Source: Deltaproteobacteria bacterium RBG_13_61_14 (GTDB taxonomy: Bacteria > RBG-13-61-14). Taken from it: DNA of 42,292 bases. The stretch is taken from assembly GCA_001797815.1 (NCBI GenBank), contig MGQK01000053.1, positions 63,922 to 106,213 on the forward strand. The letters are read 5' to 3'. Under the pieces are notes generated by a model that had not been told where the DNA came from, searched no databases, and saw nothing but the letters and a program-made list of their open reading frames with translations. Positions 1 to 8,951 of the stretch are shown in pieces; within the stretch, counting starts at the first letter, position 1; each line of letters starts with the position of its first letter. A program made the translations under genes and the position numbers.

Positions 1-945
1 GCTCTTCGCGGGGGCAATGTGCTAGTCGCGGATCGAGCTATCCTCACTCCTGCTGGCTGTTTTGCAGACGGATCGGTCGTGGTGCCGCCTATTCAAGACC
101 CAACCTACATCGGCCGGCTTCTGGAAATTTGCCGCGAGCATTCGGTGAGGGTCTTGATCCCGCTGATCGATATTGATCTGCTCCAACTCGCCCCTCACCT
201 GGCGGACTTCGCCGTAACGGGAACCTACCTCGTGTGCCCGTCGCCGCCCTTGGTAGAGCTTTGTTTTGATAAGTTGCAATTTGAGGCCTTCGCCTGGAAG
301 CACGGTTTGAATCCTCCGCGCCGTTATACGGCCGAGCAATTTGATACAGCACCTTATCCTCTTTTTTATAAGAGGCGGCGCGGGTTTGGATCCATTGGCT
401 CCGGGCGTTGCGAAAACCCGACGGAGGCCCGGGCGGCGCTGCGGCGCGATCCGGACCTCATTTTTCAAGAGTTAATCGAGGCGCCGGAGATCAGTGTGGA
501 TTGCTATCTTTCACGGAAAGGTCGGAGCACGGTGCGGGTACAGCGTGTTCGGGACAAAGTAGTGGGAGGGGAAGTGTGGCAATCGCATACCATCAAGAAT
601 CCGGAGGTGGCGGACTTGGCCGAGCGAACCCTGAAGGCGCTTGCAGGACTCGGCTTAAAAGGGCCCTTGAACATCCAGCTTTTTGGGACCAATCCTCCGA
701 CCCTCCTCGAAGTGAACCCGCGGCTCGGCTCCGGCAGTGTCTTTTCCAATTTCGCCACCGGTGGCCGGCTACTCCGATCGGTGTTACACGAGGCTTGTGG
801 CGGCACTGCTTCCGGCGATCCCGACGATTACCGGGAAGGCTTGCAACTTTACCGGTATTTGGGTGACGTATTCCACGACGGGGCCCAGCCGATCCAAATT
901 TTTCCTCCATTAGTCGGAGATGATCATTCGCGCCATCCTCTTTGA
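1..945 (+). CDS. ATP-grasp domain ligase (carbamoyl-phosphate synthase-like), 5'-truncated
   Basis: The reading frame is open from base 1 (ALRGGN then VLVADRAILTPAG), so the gene starts upstream of the window; the GTG at 19 is internal. Visible are the end of a pre-ATP-grasp Rossmann-like domain (VVVPPIQDP, VRVLIPLIDIDLL) and then an ATP-grasp core with FYKRRRGFGSIGSG as the ATP-binding loop, LIFQELIEAPEISVDCYLS and the metal-binding end LLEVNPRLGSGS. ATP-grasp enzymes join a carboxylate to an amine or thiol through an acyl phosphate; members of this carB-like group are common in polysaccharide clusters, where their substrates are mostly unknown. The 3' end overlaps the HAD gene by 26 bases, which suggests co-translation. 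Family call is firm; substrate is unknown. Confidence 0.85.
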   Translation, partial: ALRGGNVLVADRAILTPAGCFADGSVVVPPIQDPTYIGRLLEICREHSVRVLIPLIDIDLLQLAPHLADFAVTGTYLVCPSPPLVELCFDKLQFEAFAWKHGLNPPRRYTAEQFDTAPYPLFYKRRRGFGSIGSGRCENPTEARAALRRDPDLIFQELIEAPEISVDCYLSRKGRSTVRVQRVRDKVVGGEVWQSHTIKNPEVADLAERTLKALAGLGLKGPLNIQLFGTNPPTLLEVNPRLGSGSVFSNFATGGRLLRSVLHEACGGTASGDPDDYREGLQLYRYLGDVFHDGAQPIQIFPPLVGDDHSRHPL

Positions 946-1609
946 CCTTGACGATACCCTCTATCTGGAGAAGGAGTTCTTTCAGAGCGGCTTCGCGGTG
1001 GTGGCTGCCGAGCTGGAGGCGCGGGGGATCGGGAGCGCCGGCGAGATTCAAATCCTGCTGGAACGAATCCATTTGGGCGAAGGACGGGAGCGCGTATTGA
1101 ACAAAGCGGCGGCCAGGCTGCCTTTCCCGGAATCTTGGGTGGGCGAACTGGTGGATAGGTTCCGCGCGCATGCGCCGAAGATCCAGATTCAACCCGAAGA
1201 CTACGAGGTTCTACGGTGCTTGCGCCAACAATACCGGCTCGGGTGTATCACCGATGGATTTTCCGCCGTGCAACGGCGAAAGATCCAGGCGTTGGGAATT
1301 CAGGATTTTTTTAATGCTCTGGTCATTGCTGACGAGCTGGGTCGGCAATATTGGAAACCCCACCCTCTGCCTTTCCTCACTTGTTGCCAACAGCTTCAAG
1401 TTCCCCCAGCGCAGGCGGTGTTTGTAGGCGACCATCCGGAGCGGGATATACAGGGCGCCCGGAGAGCGGGCCTGACCAGCATCCGGATCCGCCGGGAGCA
1501 AAGCTACTTCTTCTATCGGGTCTCTTCCGGCCCCGAAAGGGCGGATTTCGAGATTTCCCGCCTTTCGGAATTGGAAGGCATCCTCCAGCATCTGCAAGGG
1601 AAAGCGTAA
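920..1609 (+). CDS. HAD-superfamily hydrolase (probable phosphatase)
   Basis: This 229-residue protein has the HAD motifs in order. Motif I is DLDDT at residues 9-13 (Asp9 nucleophile, Asp11 acid/base). A threonine of the motif II type is in GCITDG. The conserved lysine is K146 in YWKPHP, and the metal-binding acidic loop is GDHPERD with D171 and D176. A helical cap lies between motif I and motif II, as in subclass I HADs such as phosphoglycolate phosphatase-like or FMN/pyrimidine phosphatases. It overlaps the ATP-grasp gene by 26 bases, and ATP-grasp plus HAD pairs recur in surface-polysaccharide clusters (family knowledge). Dephosphorylation of a sugar-phosphate or acyl-phosphate intermediate is inferred, not shown. 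Confidence 0.88.
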   Translation: MIIRAILFDLDDTLYLEKEFFQSGFAVVAAELEARGIGSAGEIQILLERIHLGEGRERVLNKAAARLPFPESWVGELVDRFRAHAPKIQIQPEDYEVLRCLRQQYRLGCITDGFSAVQRRKIQALGIQDFFNALVIADELGRQYWKPHPLPFLTCCQQLQVPPAQAVFVGDHPERDIQGARRAGLTSIRIRREQSYFFYRVSSGPERADFEISRLSELEGILQHLQGKA

Positions 1610-1616
1610 CTTCGCA

Positions 1617-2306
1617 GTGTGGAAAAAACTTTACCGGTGGTTTGAATACCCCCATCGCTTTTTGGCCGTGCGCGAGGTCTTGAACCGACGGGGTGTGAGG
1701 GTCTTGGACGTGGGTTGTGGAAACCACAGCCCTTCCTTGACTAAGCGTTACTTCCCCCACTGCATCTACCATGGCCTGGATCATGGCCATTGGAACGTGG
1801 ATTTCCGGGATGAACAAGCGATCGATGCGTTCTTCCACCTGGATCTCAATCACCCCCAAGCCTTGAATGGGCTTGCCGAAAACCGCTACGATGCGATCTT
1901 GTGTAGCCATGTATTGGAACACACACGCGATCCTTATACCGTGGTGCGCTTCCTCGTGTCCAAGTTGAAACCCGGTGGGGTTTTGTATATTGAGGTCCCC
2001 TCGCCAAAAACTTTACATTTGCCTCGGGCGCGCCAGGGCTGGTACGGGATCAAGGGTTGCTTGAACTTCTATGACGATGAAACGCACTTGACAATGGTGG
2101 ACCGAAACCGGATGGAAGATACTTTGCAGCAGCAAGGTTGTGCGATCCTCGCCTCTAGGCCTCGATTTCTCTGGCGACGGGTAATCCTCTTGCCGCTCTA
2201 TATAGGAGCAGGCCTACTCCTGCGAGGCTATATTCCCGCCAGCGTGGTATGGGACATCACTGGTTCAACCCATTATTTCCTGGCAGTGCGTAGCACCGGC
2301 TCTTAA
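1617..2306 (+). CDS. Class I SAM-dependent methyltransferase
   Basis: The 229-residue protein starts at GTG 7 bases after the HAD stop. Motif I is VLDVGCGN, near residues 28-35, followed by the acidic region YHGLDHGHWN. Then come DAILCSHVLEH and LKPGGVLYIEVPSP, the Methyltransf_11/23 signature around motifs II and III. The C-terminal part has a hydrophobic stretch (VILLPLYIGAGLLL) that could touch a membrane or acceptor. Its place inside a glycan cluster makes a sugar or amide O/N-methyltransferase likely, but the acceptor cannot be read from sequence. Confidence 0.85.
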   Translation: MWKKLYRWFEYPHRFLAVREVLNRRGVRVLDVGCGNHSPSLTKRYFPHCIYHGLDHGHWNVDFRDEQAIDAFFHLDLNHPQALNGLAENRYDAILCSHVLEHTRDPYTVVRFLVSKLKPGGVLYIEVPSPKTLHLPRARQGWYGIKGCLNFYDDETHLTMVDRNRMEDTLQQQGCAILASRPRFLWRRVILLPLYIGAGLLLRGYIPASVVWDITGSTHYFLAVRSTGS

Positions 2307-2342
2307 AGTGGGGGTCGAGGAAAGCCCTCTTCGGGGAAAGGC

Positions 2343-3470
2343 ATGAAATCAAGATGGGAAACAGGATCGGAATTTGATTGGTCCGAAAACCTGTTAAAGC
2401 CGGAAGTCGCCCTTGCGGTCTGGCCGAAGCCGCTGGAACTCTTTGCCTCCGGCCGGGCCGCAGTTCTTTCCTTGCTCCGGCTTCTCAGCCAAGGTGCTCC
2501 CCGTCCCCGCTTGCATGTCCCGTCCTTCTTCTGCATGGAAGTAGCTACCTGTTTTAAGGCCGTGGCGGATATCGTCTGGTATCGGGATTTGCCCACCGAA
2601 CCCGTTCCCGACTTCGCCTCTTTGCAGGCCCGACCCGGGGAGTGGGTCCTGGCGGTCAACTTCTTCGGCCTTCGCACCGGCAGCGCCTGGCAGGATTGGT
2701 GCCAGCGCCACGATGACGTCCGCTTGATCGAAGATCATACCCACGATCCTTTATCGGACTGGGCGATGCAGAGCACGGCCCCTTACGCCTTCGCCTCCTT
2801 GCGCAAGACCCTGCCCCTGCCCGATGGCGCTATCCTCTGGTCGCCCCGGCAATTGCCTCTGCCCCCGCCGCTCGGGCCGGTTTCCCTGGGCGCTTATTAT
2901 AAGCTCTCCGCCATGATTTTGAAGCGCGCTTATTTGCAAGGCGCCGGCATCGCCAAAGAAGATTTCCGAACCTTGCAGGTGCAGGGCGAGGAAATGCTGG
3001 GCCAGGCTGACGATGGGGCCGCCTCCGATTTTACCCGGGCGGTTTGGCGACACCTCCCGGTTCTGGAATTCAGGTCCCGGCGGCAGGCCAACGTTCAACT
3101 CCTCCTCGCATCCCTGGCCGGACGGATCAACTCGTTTTGCCAACCCCTCTTCTCTTCCTGGAGCCGGGGCGCCGCCCCTTTCCAGGCGATCCTCCTGTGC
3201 GCAAGCCCGGAGATTCGCGAACAGCTCCGGCAACACTTGATCCAACACCACGTCTATGCCGCGGTCCATTGGCGGCAGGGAGACGGCGGCCTTTGCTCTG
3301 AGGACCCGGCCGCCCTGGACTTGTCCCGCCGCATCCTGACGGTGCCCGCCGATCACCGCTATTCTTCGGAAGATGTGGCGCGGGTGGCCCAATTGCTCAC
3401 CGCTTTTTTCTCTCCTGGCGCGAGGCCTCTCCCCAGCCCCGCCCCCGATCCCGACCGGGGACTGGTTTGA
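2343..3470 (+). CDS. DegT/DnrJ/EryC1-like PLP-fold protein, divergent
   Basis: The 375-residue protein begins at ATG after a GGGGAAAGG ribosome-binding stretch. Its fold-type I features are weak but ordered. VLAVNFFGLRTG stands where DegT proteins have the VVHLYGQ strand, LIEDHTHDP where they have VEDAAEALG (PLP-pyridine aspartate), and FASLRKTLPLPDGAIL where they have the SFNGNK lysine loop. The candidate Schiff-base lysine is therefore retained, but the substrate loops differ strongly from the normal DegT enzyme at 4564-5715. Its stop overlaps the ATG of the FemAB gene by one base (TGATG). It could be an aminotransferase, a dehydratase or a non-catalytic partner; activity is unproven. Confidence 0.6.
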   Translation: MKSRWETGSEFDWSENLLKPEVALAVWPKPLELFASGRAAVLSLLRLLSQGAPRPRLHVPSFFCMEVATCFKAVADIVWYRDLPTEPVPDFASLQARPGEWVLAVNFFGLRTGSAWQDWCQRHDDVRLIEDHTHDPLSDWAMQSTAPYAFASLRKTLPLPDGAILWSPRQLPLPPPLGPVSLGAYYKLSAMILKRAYLQGAGIAKEDFRTLQVQGEEMLGQADDGAASDFTRAVWRHLPVLEFRSRRQANVQLLLASLAGRINSFCQPLFSSWSRGAAPFQAILLCASPEIREQLRQHLIQHHVYAAVHWRQGDGGLCSEDPAALDLSRRILTVPADHRYSSEDVARVAQLLTAFFSPGARPLPSPAPDPDRGLV

Positions 3471-4563
3471 TGCAGGTTTCCATCTTAACTCCGGATTCCC
3501 CGCGCTGGTTGGACCTGTTGACCCAATCCCCTCACGATTTCTATCATCTGCCCGGATATGTCCAACTGGAAGCCGATCGCATGGGCGGCGAGGCCCGCGC
3601 GATCGTGGTGGAGGACGCCGAGTGTTTCCTCTTCCTCCCCCTGGTGTTAAGAAAATTACGGGTTGGAGAAGAAGCCCTGCCTGGCGCCGAGGCCGCCCAA
3701 GACGGGATCTCTCCCTACGGCTATCCCACCCCGCTGGTCCGCGCCCCTTCTTCGGCCGGGGCGGCCGAGGAATTTCTGCAGGCCGCCTTGCCCAAACTCC
3801 AGGCGGAAATGGAGGCGCGCACGGTGGTCTCCGCGTTTATCCGCCTCCATCCGTTGCTACCCCTTCCCTGCGCGATCAAGGTTCTGAACTCTCACGGGAC
3901 CGTAGTCGAGCACGGCGAGACGGTCTGGATTGATTTATCCCTTGCCGAGCCTGAATTGTGGCGGCAGACCCGGGCCACCTATCGCAACAACATCAACAAG
4001 CTAAAAAAGCTCGGCCTCCAAACCCGGCTCCACCAAGATCCGGACGGGTTGGACCAATTTGTAGAAATTTACTACCGGACCATGGACACCGTGGCTGCCA
4101 GCGGTTGGTACTACTTTGGCCGCGATTATTTTCGCAGCTTGTTTCGGGCACTGGATTCCCGGATCAGTCTCTGCGTGGTGGAAGAAGGGAGCTCGATCGT
4201 TTCGGCCGGACTCTTTACCGAATGTTGCGGCATTATTCAGTACCATCTTTCCGGGACCGATCCGCAAAGCCCGCATCAGGACTCGACCAAGCTCATGCTG
4301 GATTTCGTCAAATCCTGGGCCAAGGCGCGGGGAAATCAAAAGTTCCACCTCGGGGGAGGCGTCGGCAGTCAGGCCGATTCCTTGTTCTTCTTCAAGTCCG
4401 GCTTTTCCAAACTGCGCGCTCGCTTTTCTTCCTGGCGAATCATTTTCCATTCCGAGCTTTACCAGCGAGCCACCGCCCGCTGGCAAGAGCTGGCACAACA
4501 GCCTCCCCAAGACGCCCGGGGCTTTTTCCCCGCTTATCGCCAGCCCCTGCCCGAACTCCACCG

Positions 4564-4567
<4 letters not shown>
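3470..4567 (+). CDS. FemAB-like GNAT-fold acyl/aminoacyltransferase
   Basis: ATG at 3470 overlaps the previous stop (TGATG) and is preferred over the TTG one codon upstream. The 365-residue product has the two-lobed GNAT layout of FemAB/LPG-FGS-like proteins. The N-lobe contains FYHLPGYVQLE and FLFLPLVLRKL. An acceptor-side segment is WRQTRATYRNNINKLKK. The C-lobe contains YYRTMDTVAASGWYYFGRDYF, IIQYHLSGTD, KFHLGGGVGSQ and LFFFKSGFSK, which are the family's most conserved stretches. FemAB proteins transfer amino acids from aminoacyl-tRNA, or acyl groups, onto amines; in exopolysaccharide loci they are thought to decorate glycans (family knowledge). It overlaps the downstream aminotransferase by four bases (ATGA), so the two are probably translated together. 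Confidence 0.82.
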
Positions 4568-5715
<1,148 letters not shown>

Positions 5716-6034
5716 AGACCCGTGTTTTTCCGCGGGCCGGGCCCCGCGCGCCCGGGCCCTGATTTCCCACCCCAAATCTCCGGCTAAGCACTGGCTTCCT
5801 TCTCCGGGGTGAGGGGCGGGGTGTGGAGTGCGGCGGCTTGACGCCGCTTTCCGGCCCCGGCGGCTCGACGCCGGGGCGAGGGTCGGCTCACCTTCCGGGT
5901 GCCCGGCGGTATCATCCAATATTGCATGAGCAAGCCCGCGGAGCGCTCGGTCAAGCCGGAGCGAAGCCAAGCGCGGTCAAGCCCGCGCACTCCCTGGCGG
6001 AATTAGCCGGAGATTTAGGTCCCACCGGCTGGAC
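5716..6034 (+). repeat. Gene-free gap with GC-rich palindromic repeats
   Basis: No credible gene lies between the aminotransferase and the dehydratase. The gap has a GC-rich imperfect hairpin just after the stop (about 5731-5760, no good T-tract). Two adjacent hairpins follow: GCGGC/GCCGC at 5830-5847 and CCCCGGCG/CGCCGGGG at 5855-5876, an 8-bp stem with a 6-base loop. The segment around 5823-5850 resembles a short repeat that I recall as frequent in Acidobacteria, Verrucomicrobia and Planctomycetes genomes; that recall is not checked. Confidence 0.6.
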
Positions 6035-6063
6035 TGGTCAAACTTTCTTTTTTCTGTTAAAAT
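6035..6063 (+). promoter_or_regulatory. Probable sigma70-type promoter for the pglF-like gene
   Basis: TGGTCA at 6035-6040 (4 of 6 matches) is followed after exactly 17 bases by TAAAAT at 6058-6063 (5 of 6). Transcription would start near 6070, leaving a leader of about 37 bases before the ATG at 6107. This suggests that the dehydratase can be transcribed separately from the upstream cluster. Confidence 0.5.
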
Positions 6064-6106
6064 TGAGGGCTGGTAAAAGGCTTTCCAAAGCTGGCGGGGC
6101 ATCGCC

Positions 6107-7993
6107 ATGAAAAACCAAATTCTTAAACATCGCCGTATTATCATTATCATCTATCACTCCTTAATCTTTATCGCGGCCTACTGGCTGGCCTATGCCCTGC
6201 GCTTTGATTTCGATATTCCCGTCCGTCATTGGAACGTCTTTTTAATGACCCTGCCGATTGCGGCCGGGGCCCAAATCTTTATTTTTGATCGTTTCGATCT
6301 CTACCAGGGCTGGTGGCGGTACGTGGGGTTGCGCGACCTCACCACCATCATCAAGGCGAGCCTGGTTTCGGCTTTATTGGTCATGGCCATAGGGTACCTG
6401 TTCTTTCGCCAATCCGGGTTCCCCCGCTCCATCCCCATTCTCGATTTCGGCCTGGTGGTCGGGATGGTCGGCGGGTCTCGGTTCGGCATCCGGGCCTTTC
6501 GGGAAGGCCAATTGTTCAGCTTCCCCTGGCGCAGCCAGGAAGACGCCCTGCGCGTGATGATCGTGGGCGCCGGCGATGCCGGGGAAGCCCTGGGCCGGGA
6601 AGTGCACAAACATCCGGATTTGCATTGTAAGATCGTCGGCTATCTGGACGATTCTCCCTACAAGCAAAATATGCGCATCCATGGCTGCAAGGTGCTGGGC
6701 CGGGTGGATCAAGCCAAAGAAATTTGCGTCAAATACGAGGTGGATGAAATCTTCCTCGCCATCCCTTCCGCCACCGGCAAGCAAATGAAGCAGCTCCTCG
6801 GCTCGCTGGAAGAGATCGGCCTTCCCATCAAGACGGTGCCCGGTATCGACCAGACGATAGACGGGCGCGTGACCATCAACCAGCTCCGGGAAGTTCAGAT
6901 CGAGGACCTCCTGGGCCGGGAACCGGTGGAACTGAACAAACAGGCGATCGCCCATTATCTGAAAGACAAGAAGGTGCTCATCACCGGCGCTGCCGGCAGT
7001 ATCGGCGCGGAGATCTGCCGGCAGGTGCTGGCCTTCGACCCCAGCGAGCTGATCCTGGTGGATCATTACGAGAACGGCATTTTCGAAATGGAGCGGGAGC
7101 TCTCGGGGTTGAACCCTCGCGCCCGGCTTCTCTTCTTCGTGGGCGACGTCACCGATCCCCAGCGGATGGGGTCCATTTTGCGACAAACCCGCCCGGAGGT
7201 GGTATTTCACGCGGCGGCTTACAAACATGTCCCGGTGATGGAGAGCAACCTCGGCGAAGCGATCAAGAACAACATCAGCGGGACCAAGACCCTCGCTGAC
7301 CTCTGCCTGGCCCTTGATTACGTGGATCGCTTTGTCATGATTTCCACCGATAAGGCCGTGAATCCCTCCAGCATCATGGGCGCCACCAAGCGGATTGCCG
7401 AACGCTATATCCAGCATCTGCCCTCCACCAACAAGACTAAGTTCCTGACCGTGCGCTTCGGCAACGTCCTGGGGTCGGCGGGAAGCGTCATCCCCATCTT
7501 TAAGGAACAAATTCAAAAAGGCGGCCCGGTCACCGTTACCCATCCCGAGATGACCCGCTACTTCATGACCATTCCCGAAGCCACCCAGCTCGTGCTCCAG
7601 GCCGGGGCCATGGGCCAGGGCCGGGAAATCTTTGTGCTGGACATGGGCGAGCCGGTGAAGATCGTGGACTTGGCCACCACCCTGATTAAACTCTCCGGCC
7701 TGAAGCCGGGTGAAGACATCAAAATTGAATTCTCCGGCATTCGACCGGGCGAAAAGCTTTACGAGGAGCTGAACTTGGACAGCGAGCGGGTCTCTCGCAC
7801 CGGCCACGCCAAGGTCTTCATTTTCAATTGTAGCGATCTGTCTCCCGAGGACTTTCCCGCGCAAATCCAAGAGCTGATCGCCCAAGCCGATTCCGCGAGC
7901 GCAAGTGACCTCAAGAAGCTCATTGCTTACCTGGTGCCCGAGTATCAAGGTTCTGAACACCTTGTTTCTACGGCCATGAAAACCGGCACCTAA
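6107..7993 (+). CDS. Membrane-anchored nucleotide-sugar 4,6-dehydratase (PglF/CapD/WbpM family)
   Basis: At 628 residues it has the full length of the PglF/WbpM/CapD family. The N-terminal part has four hydrophobic segments (first at about residues 12-32, IIIYHSLIFIAAYWLAYAL). Next is a CoA-binding-like Rossmann domain (MIVGAGDAGEALG). The C-terminal short-chain dehydrogenase domain has an NAD loop G294-A-A-G297-S-I-G300. The catalytic region is ISTDKAVNPSSIMGATK with T414, D415, K416, M424 and K428. The methionine in place of the usual SDR tyrosine is normal for this family. It converts a UDP-HexNAc to its 4-keto-6-deoxy form at the inner membrane. With the PglE-like gene it would make a UDP-4-amino-4,6-dideoxy-HexNAc. 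The acetyltransferase and phosphoglycosyl transferase of a full Pgl pathway are not in the window. Confidence 0.92.
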   Translation: MKNQILKHRRIIIIIYHSLIFIAAYWLAYALRFDFDIPVRHWNVFLMTLPIAAGAQIFIFDRFDLYQGWWRYVGLRDLTTIIKASLVSALLVMAIGYLFFRQSGFPRSIPILDFGLVVGMVGGSRFGIRAFREGQLFSFPWRSQEDALRVMIVGAGDAGEALGREVHKHPDLHCKIVGYLDDSPYKQNMRIHGCKVLGRVDQAKEICVKYEVDEIFLAIPSATGKQMKQLLGSLEEIGLPIKTVPGIDQTIDGRVTINQLREVQIEDLLGREPVELNKQAIAHYLKDKKVLITGAAGSIGAEICRQVLAFDPSELILVDHYENGIFEMERELSGLNPRARLLFFVGDVTDPQRMGSILRQTRPEVVFHAAAYKHVPVMESNLGEAIKNNISGTKTLADLCLALDYVDRFVMISTDKAVNPSSIMGATKRIAERYIQHLPSTNKTKFLTVRFGNVLGSAGSVIPIFKEQIQKGGPVTVTHPEMTRYFMTIPEATQLVLQAGAMGQGREIFVLDMGEPVKIVDLATTLIKLSGLKPGEDIKIEFSGIRPGEKLYEELNLDSERVSRTGHAKVFIFNCSDLSPEDFPAQIQELIAQADSASASDLKKLIAYLVPEYQGSEHLVSTAMKTGT

Positions 7994-8117
7994 CCCTTCC
8001 CCTCTTCACCCTCCCTCTCTTACCCGCCCCCTCGTCCACCAGCGGCAGATCAGGCTGAACCATCACGCATCGTTCCGCAACCGTTCTGAAGCTGCTTAAC
8101 CGCCCAGGAATCAGGTC

Positions 8118-8146
8118 TTGACATCGCCCCGCGGATTTCTTAAAAT
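8118..8146 (+). promoter_or_regulatory. Strong sigma70-type promoter for the NusG paralogue
   Basis: A perfect TTGACA at 8118-8123, a 17-base spacer and TAAAAT at 8141-8146 (5 of 6) form the best promoter in this part of the window. Transcription would begin near 8152-8154, giving an untranslated leader of about 145 bases before the ATG at 8297. Confidence 0.75.
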
Positions 8147-8162
8147 AGAATATGCCAATTGA

Positions 8163-8283
8163 ACTGGATGGGTGGACCGGGGAAGAAGCAAACGGTCCAC
8201 TCCGTATATCAAAAATCCAGTGATATTTAATTTTTCCCTTTTGGATCACCGCAAGCGCACTGGATCAGGAGGTAATCCAGCGC
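8163..8283 (+). promoter_or_regulatory. Structured leader with three competing helices
   Basis: Helix 1 pairs ACTGGAT (8163-8169) with ATCCAGT (8215-8221) and encloses a perfect 8-bp hairpin GTGGACCG/CGGTCCAC (8172-8179/8193-8200, 13-base loop). A T-rich run follows at 8226-8242, so this looks like a weak attenuator. Helix 2 pairs the same ATCCAGT with a second ACTGGAT at 8259-8265. Helix 3 pairs that second ACTGGAT with ATCCAG at 8275-8280, extended by GCG/CGC (8255-8257/8281-8283), and places AGGAGGT (8267-8273) in its loop. The three cannot coexist. The likely Shine-Dalgarno is AGGA at 8284-8287, nine bases before the ATG. Regulation is inferred from pairing only. Confidence 0.5.
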
Positions 8284-8296
8284 AGGACTTTGCGCG

Positions 8297-8881
8297 ATGT
8301 TAAGAGTCGCCGAGAATCCCGTCCCCCGCTTCCCCATCGGCCGCCCGTTGTCGCAGGACATGGGCTCCTGGTGGGTAGCCCGGGTCAAGCCCAGGCAAGA
8401 AAAGGCCTTGGCCTGGGATTTAGCTCGGCTCGGGGTCGGCTATTACCTCCCGATGCTGACCAAGCGAACGCGAAGGCGGGACAACGGCAAGCTGCGCAAA
8501 TCTTTGGTCTGCGCTTTTCCCGGCTATCTTTCCGTGACTTATTATAAGGAACGAAAGGCCGAGATTTTACGCACCGGCCGCATCCTGAACTTGCTCAAAG
8601 TGAGCGGGCAGGAACAGTTCGTCCGGGAACTCGAGCAGATCTACCAGGCGCTGTCGCATTCCACCGAGTTGGAGGTTCAACCGCACCTGGCCGTGGGCCG
8701 ACGGGTGATGATCGCTTCCGGCCCGATGCAAGGCATCGAGGGAATCGTGACCGACCTGCGTCGGCCCCGCAAGGTTTTTCTCAACGTGGAGATTTTCAAC
8801 CGAGCGGTCATGGTCATGGTCTCCCCCGAAGAGTTGGTCCCGCTCGAAGAACCCAGGGAGGGAACACGACTAAGGGCGTGA
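8297..8881 (+). CDS. NusG-like processive antiterminator (UpxY/RfaH/LoaP type)
   Basis: The 194-residue product has an NGN domain (about residues 18-120: WWVARVKPRQEKALAWDLARLG, split here as WWVARVKPRQ and EKALAWDL, then GVGYYLPMLTKR and VCAFPGYLSV). A KOW domain follows (about 130-190: VGRRVMIASGPMQGIEGIV, VFLNVEIFNRAVMVMV). RNA-polymerase-binding paralogues of this type replace NusG on selected long operons, often capsule or EPS operons, and suppress termination or pausing. The ATG at 8297 is the only start in frame, because a TAA lies at 8273-8275; AGGA at 8284-8287 serves as ribosome-binding site. Its position in a glycan locus and its structured leader both fit a specialised factor. The exact subfamily is uncertain. 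Confidence 0.87.
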   Translation: MLRVAENPVPRFPIGRPLSQDMGSWWVARVKPRQEKALAWDLARLGVGYYLPMLTKRTRRRDNGKLRKSLVCAFPGYLSVTYYKERKAEILRTGRILNLLKVSGQEQFVRELEQIYQALSHSTELEVQPHLAVGRRVMIASGPMQGIEGIVTDLRRPRKVFLNVEIFNRAVMVMVSPEELVPLEEPREGTRLRA

Positions 8882-8951
8882 GCGCGCTTTTCCCAGCCTC
8901 GAATGGCCCCCGGCGGGTCCACGGCTTCGCGCACCGCTCCCGTTGTCCGAA

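Noticed and set aside
5823-6110. Plus-strand frame of 95 codons before the dehydratase
   Set aside because: It reads through palindromic repeats and overlaps the promoter and start of the dehydratase; no family motif or ribosome-binding site.
8267-8273. AGGAGGT as the Shine-Dalgarno of the NusG paralogue
   Set aside because: It ends 23 bases before the only usable ATG (8297), and a stop codon at 8273-8275 excludes an earlier in-frame start. AGGA at 8284-8287 fits better.
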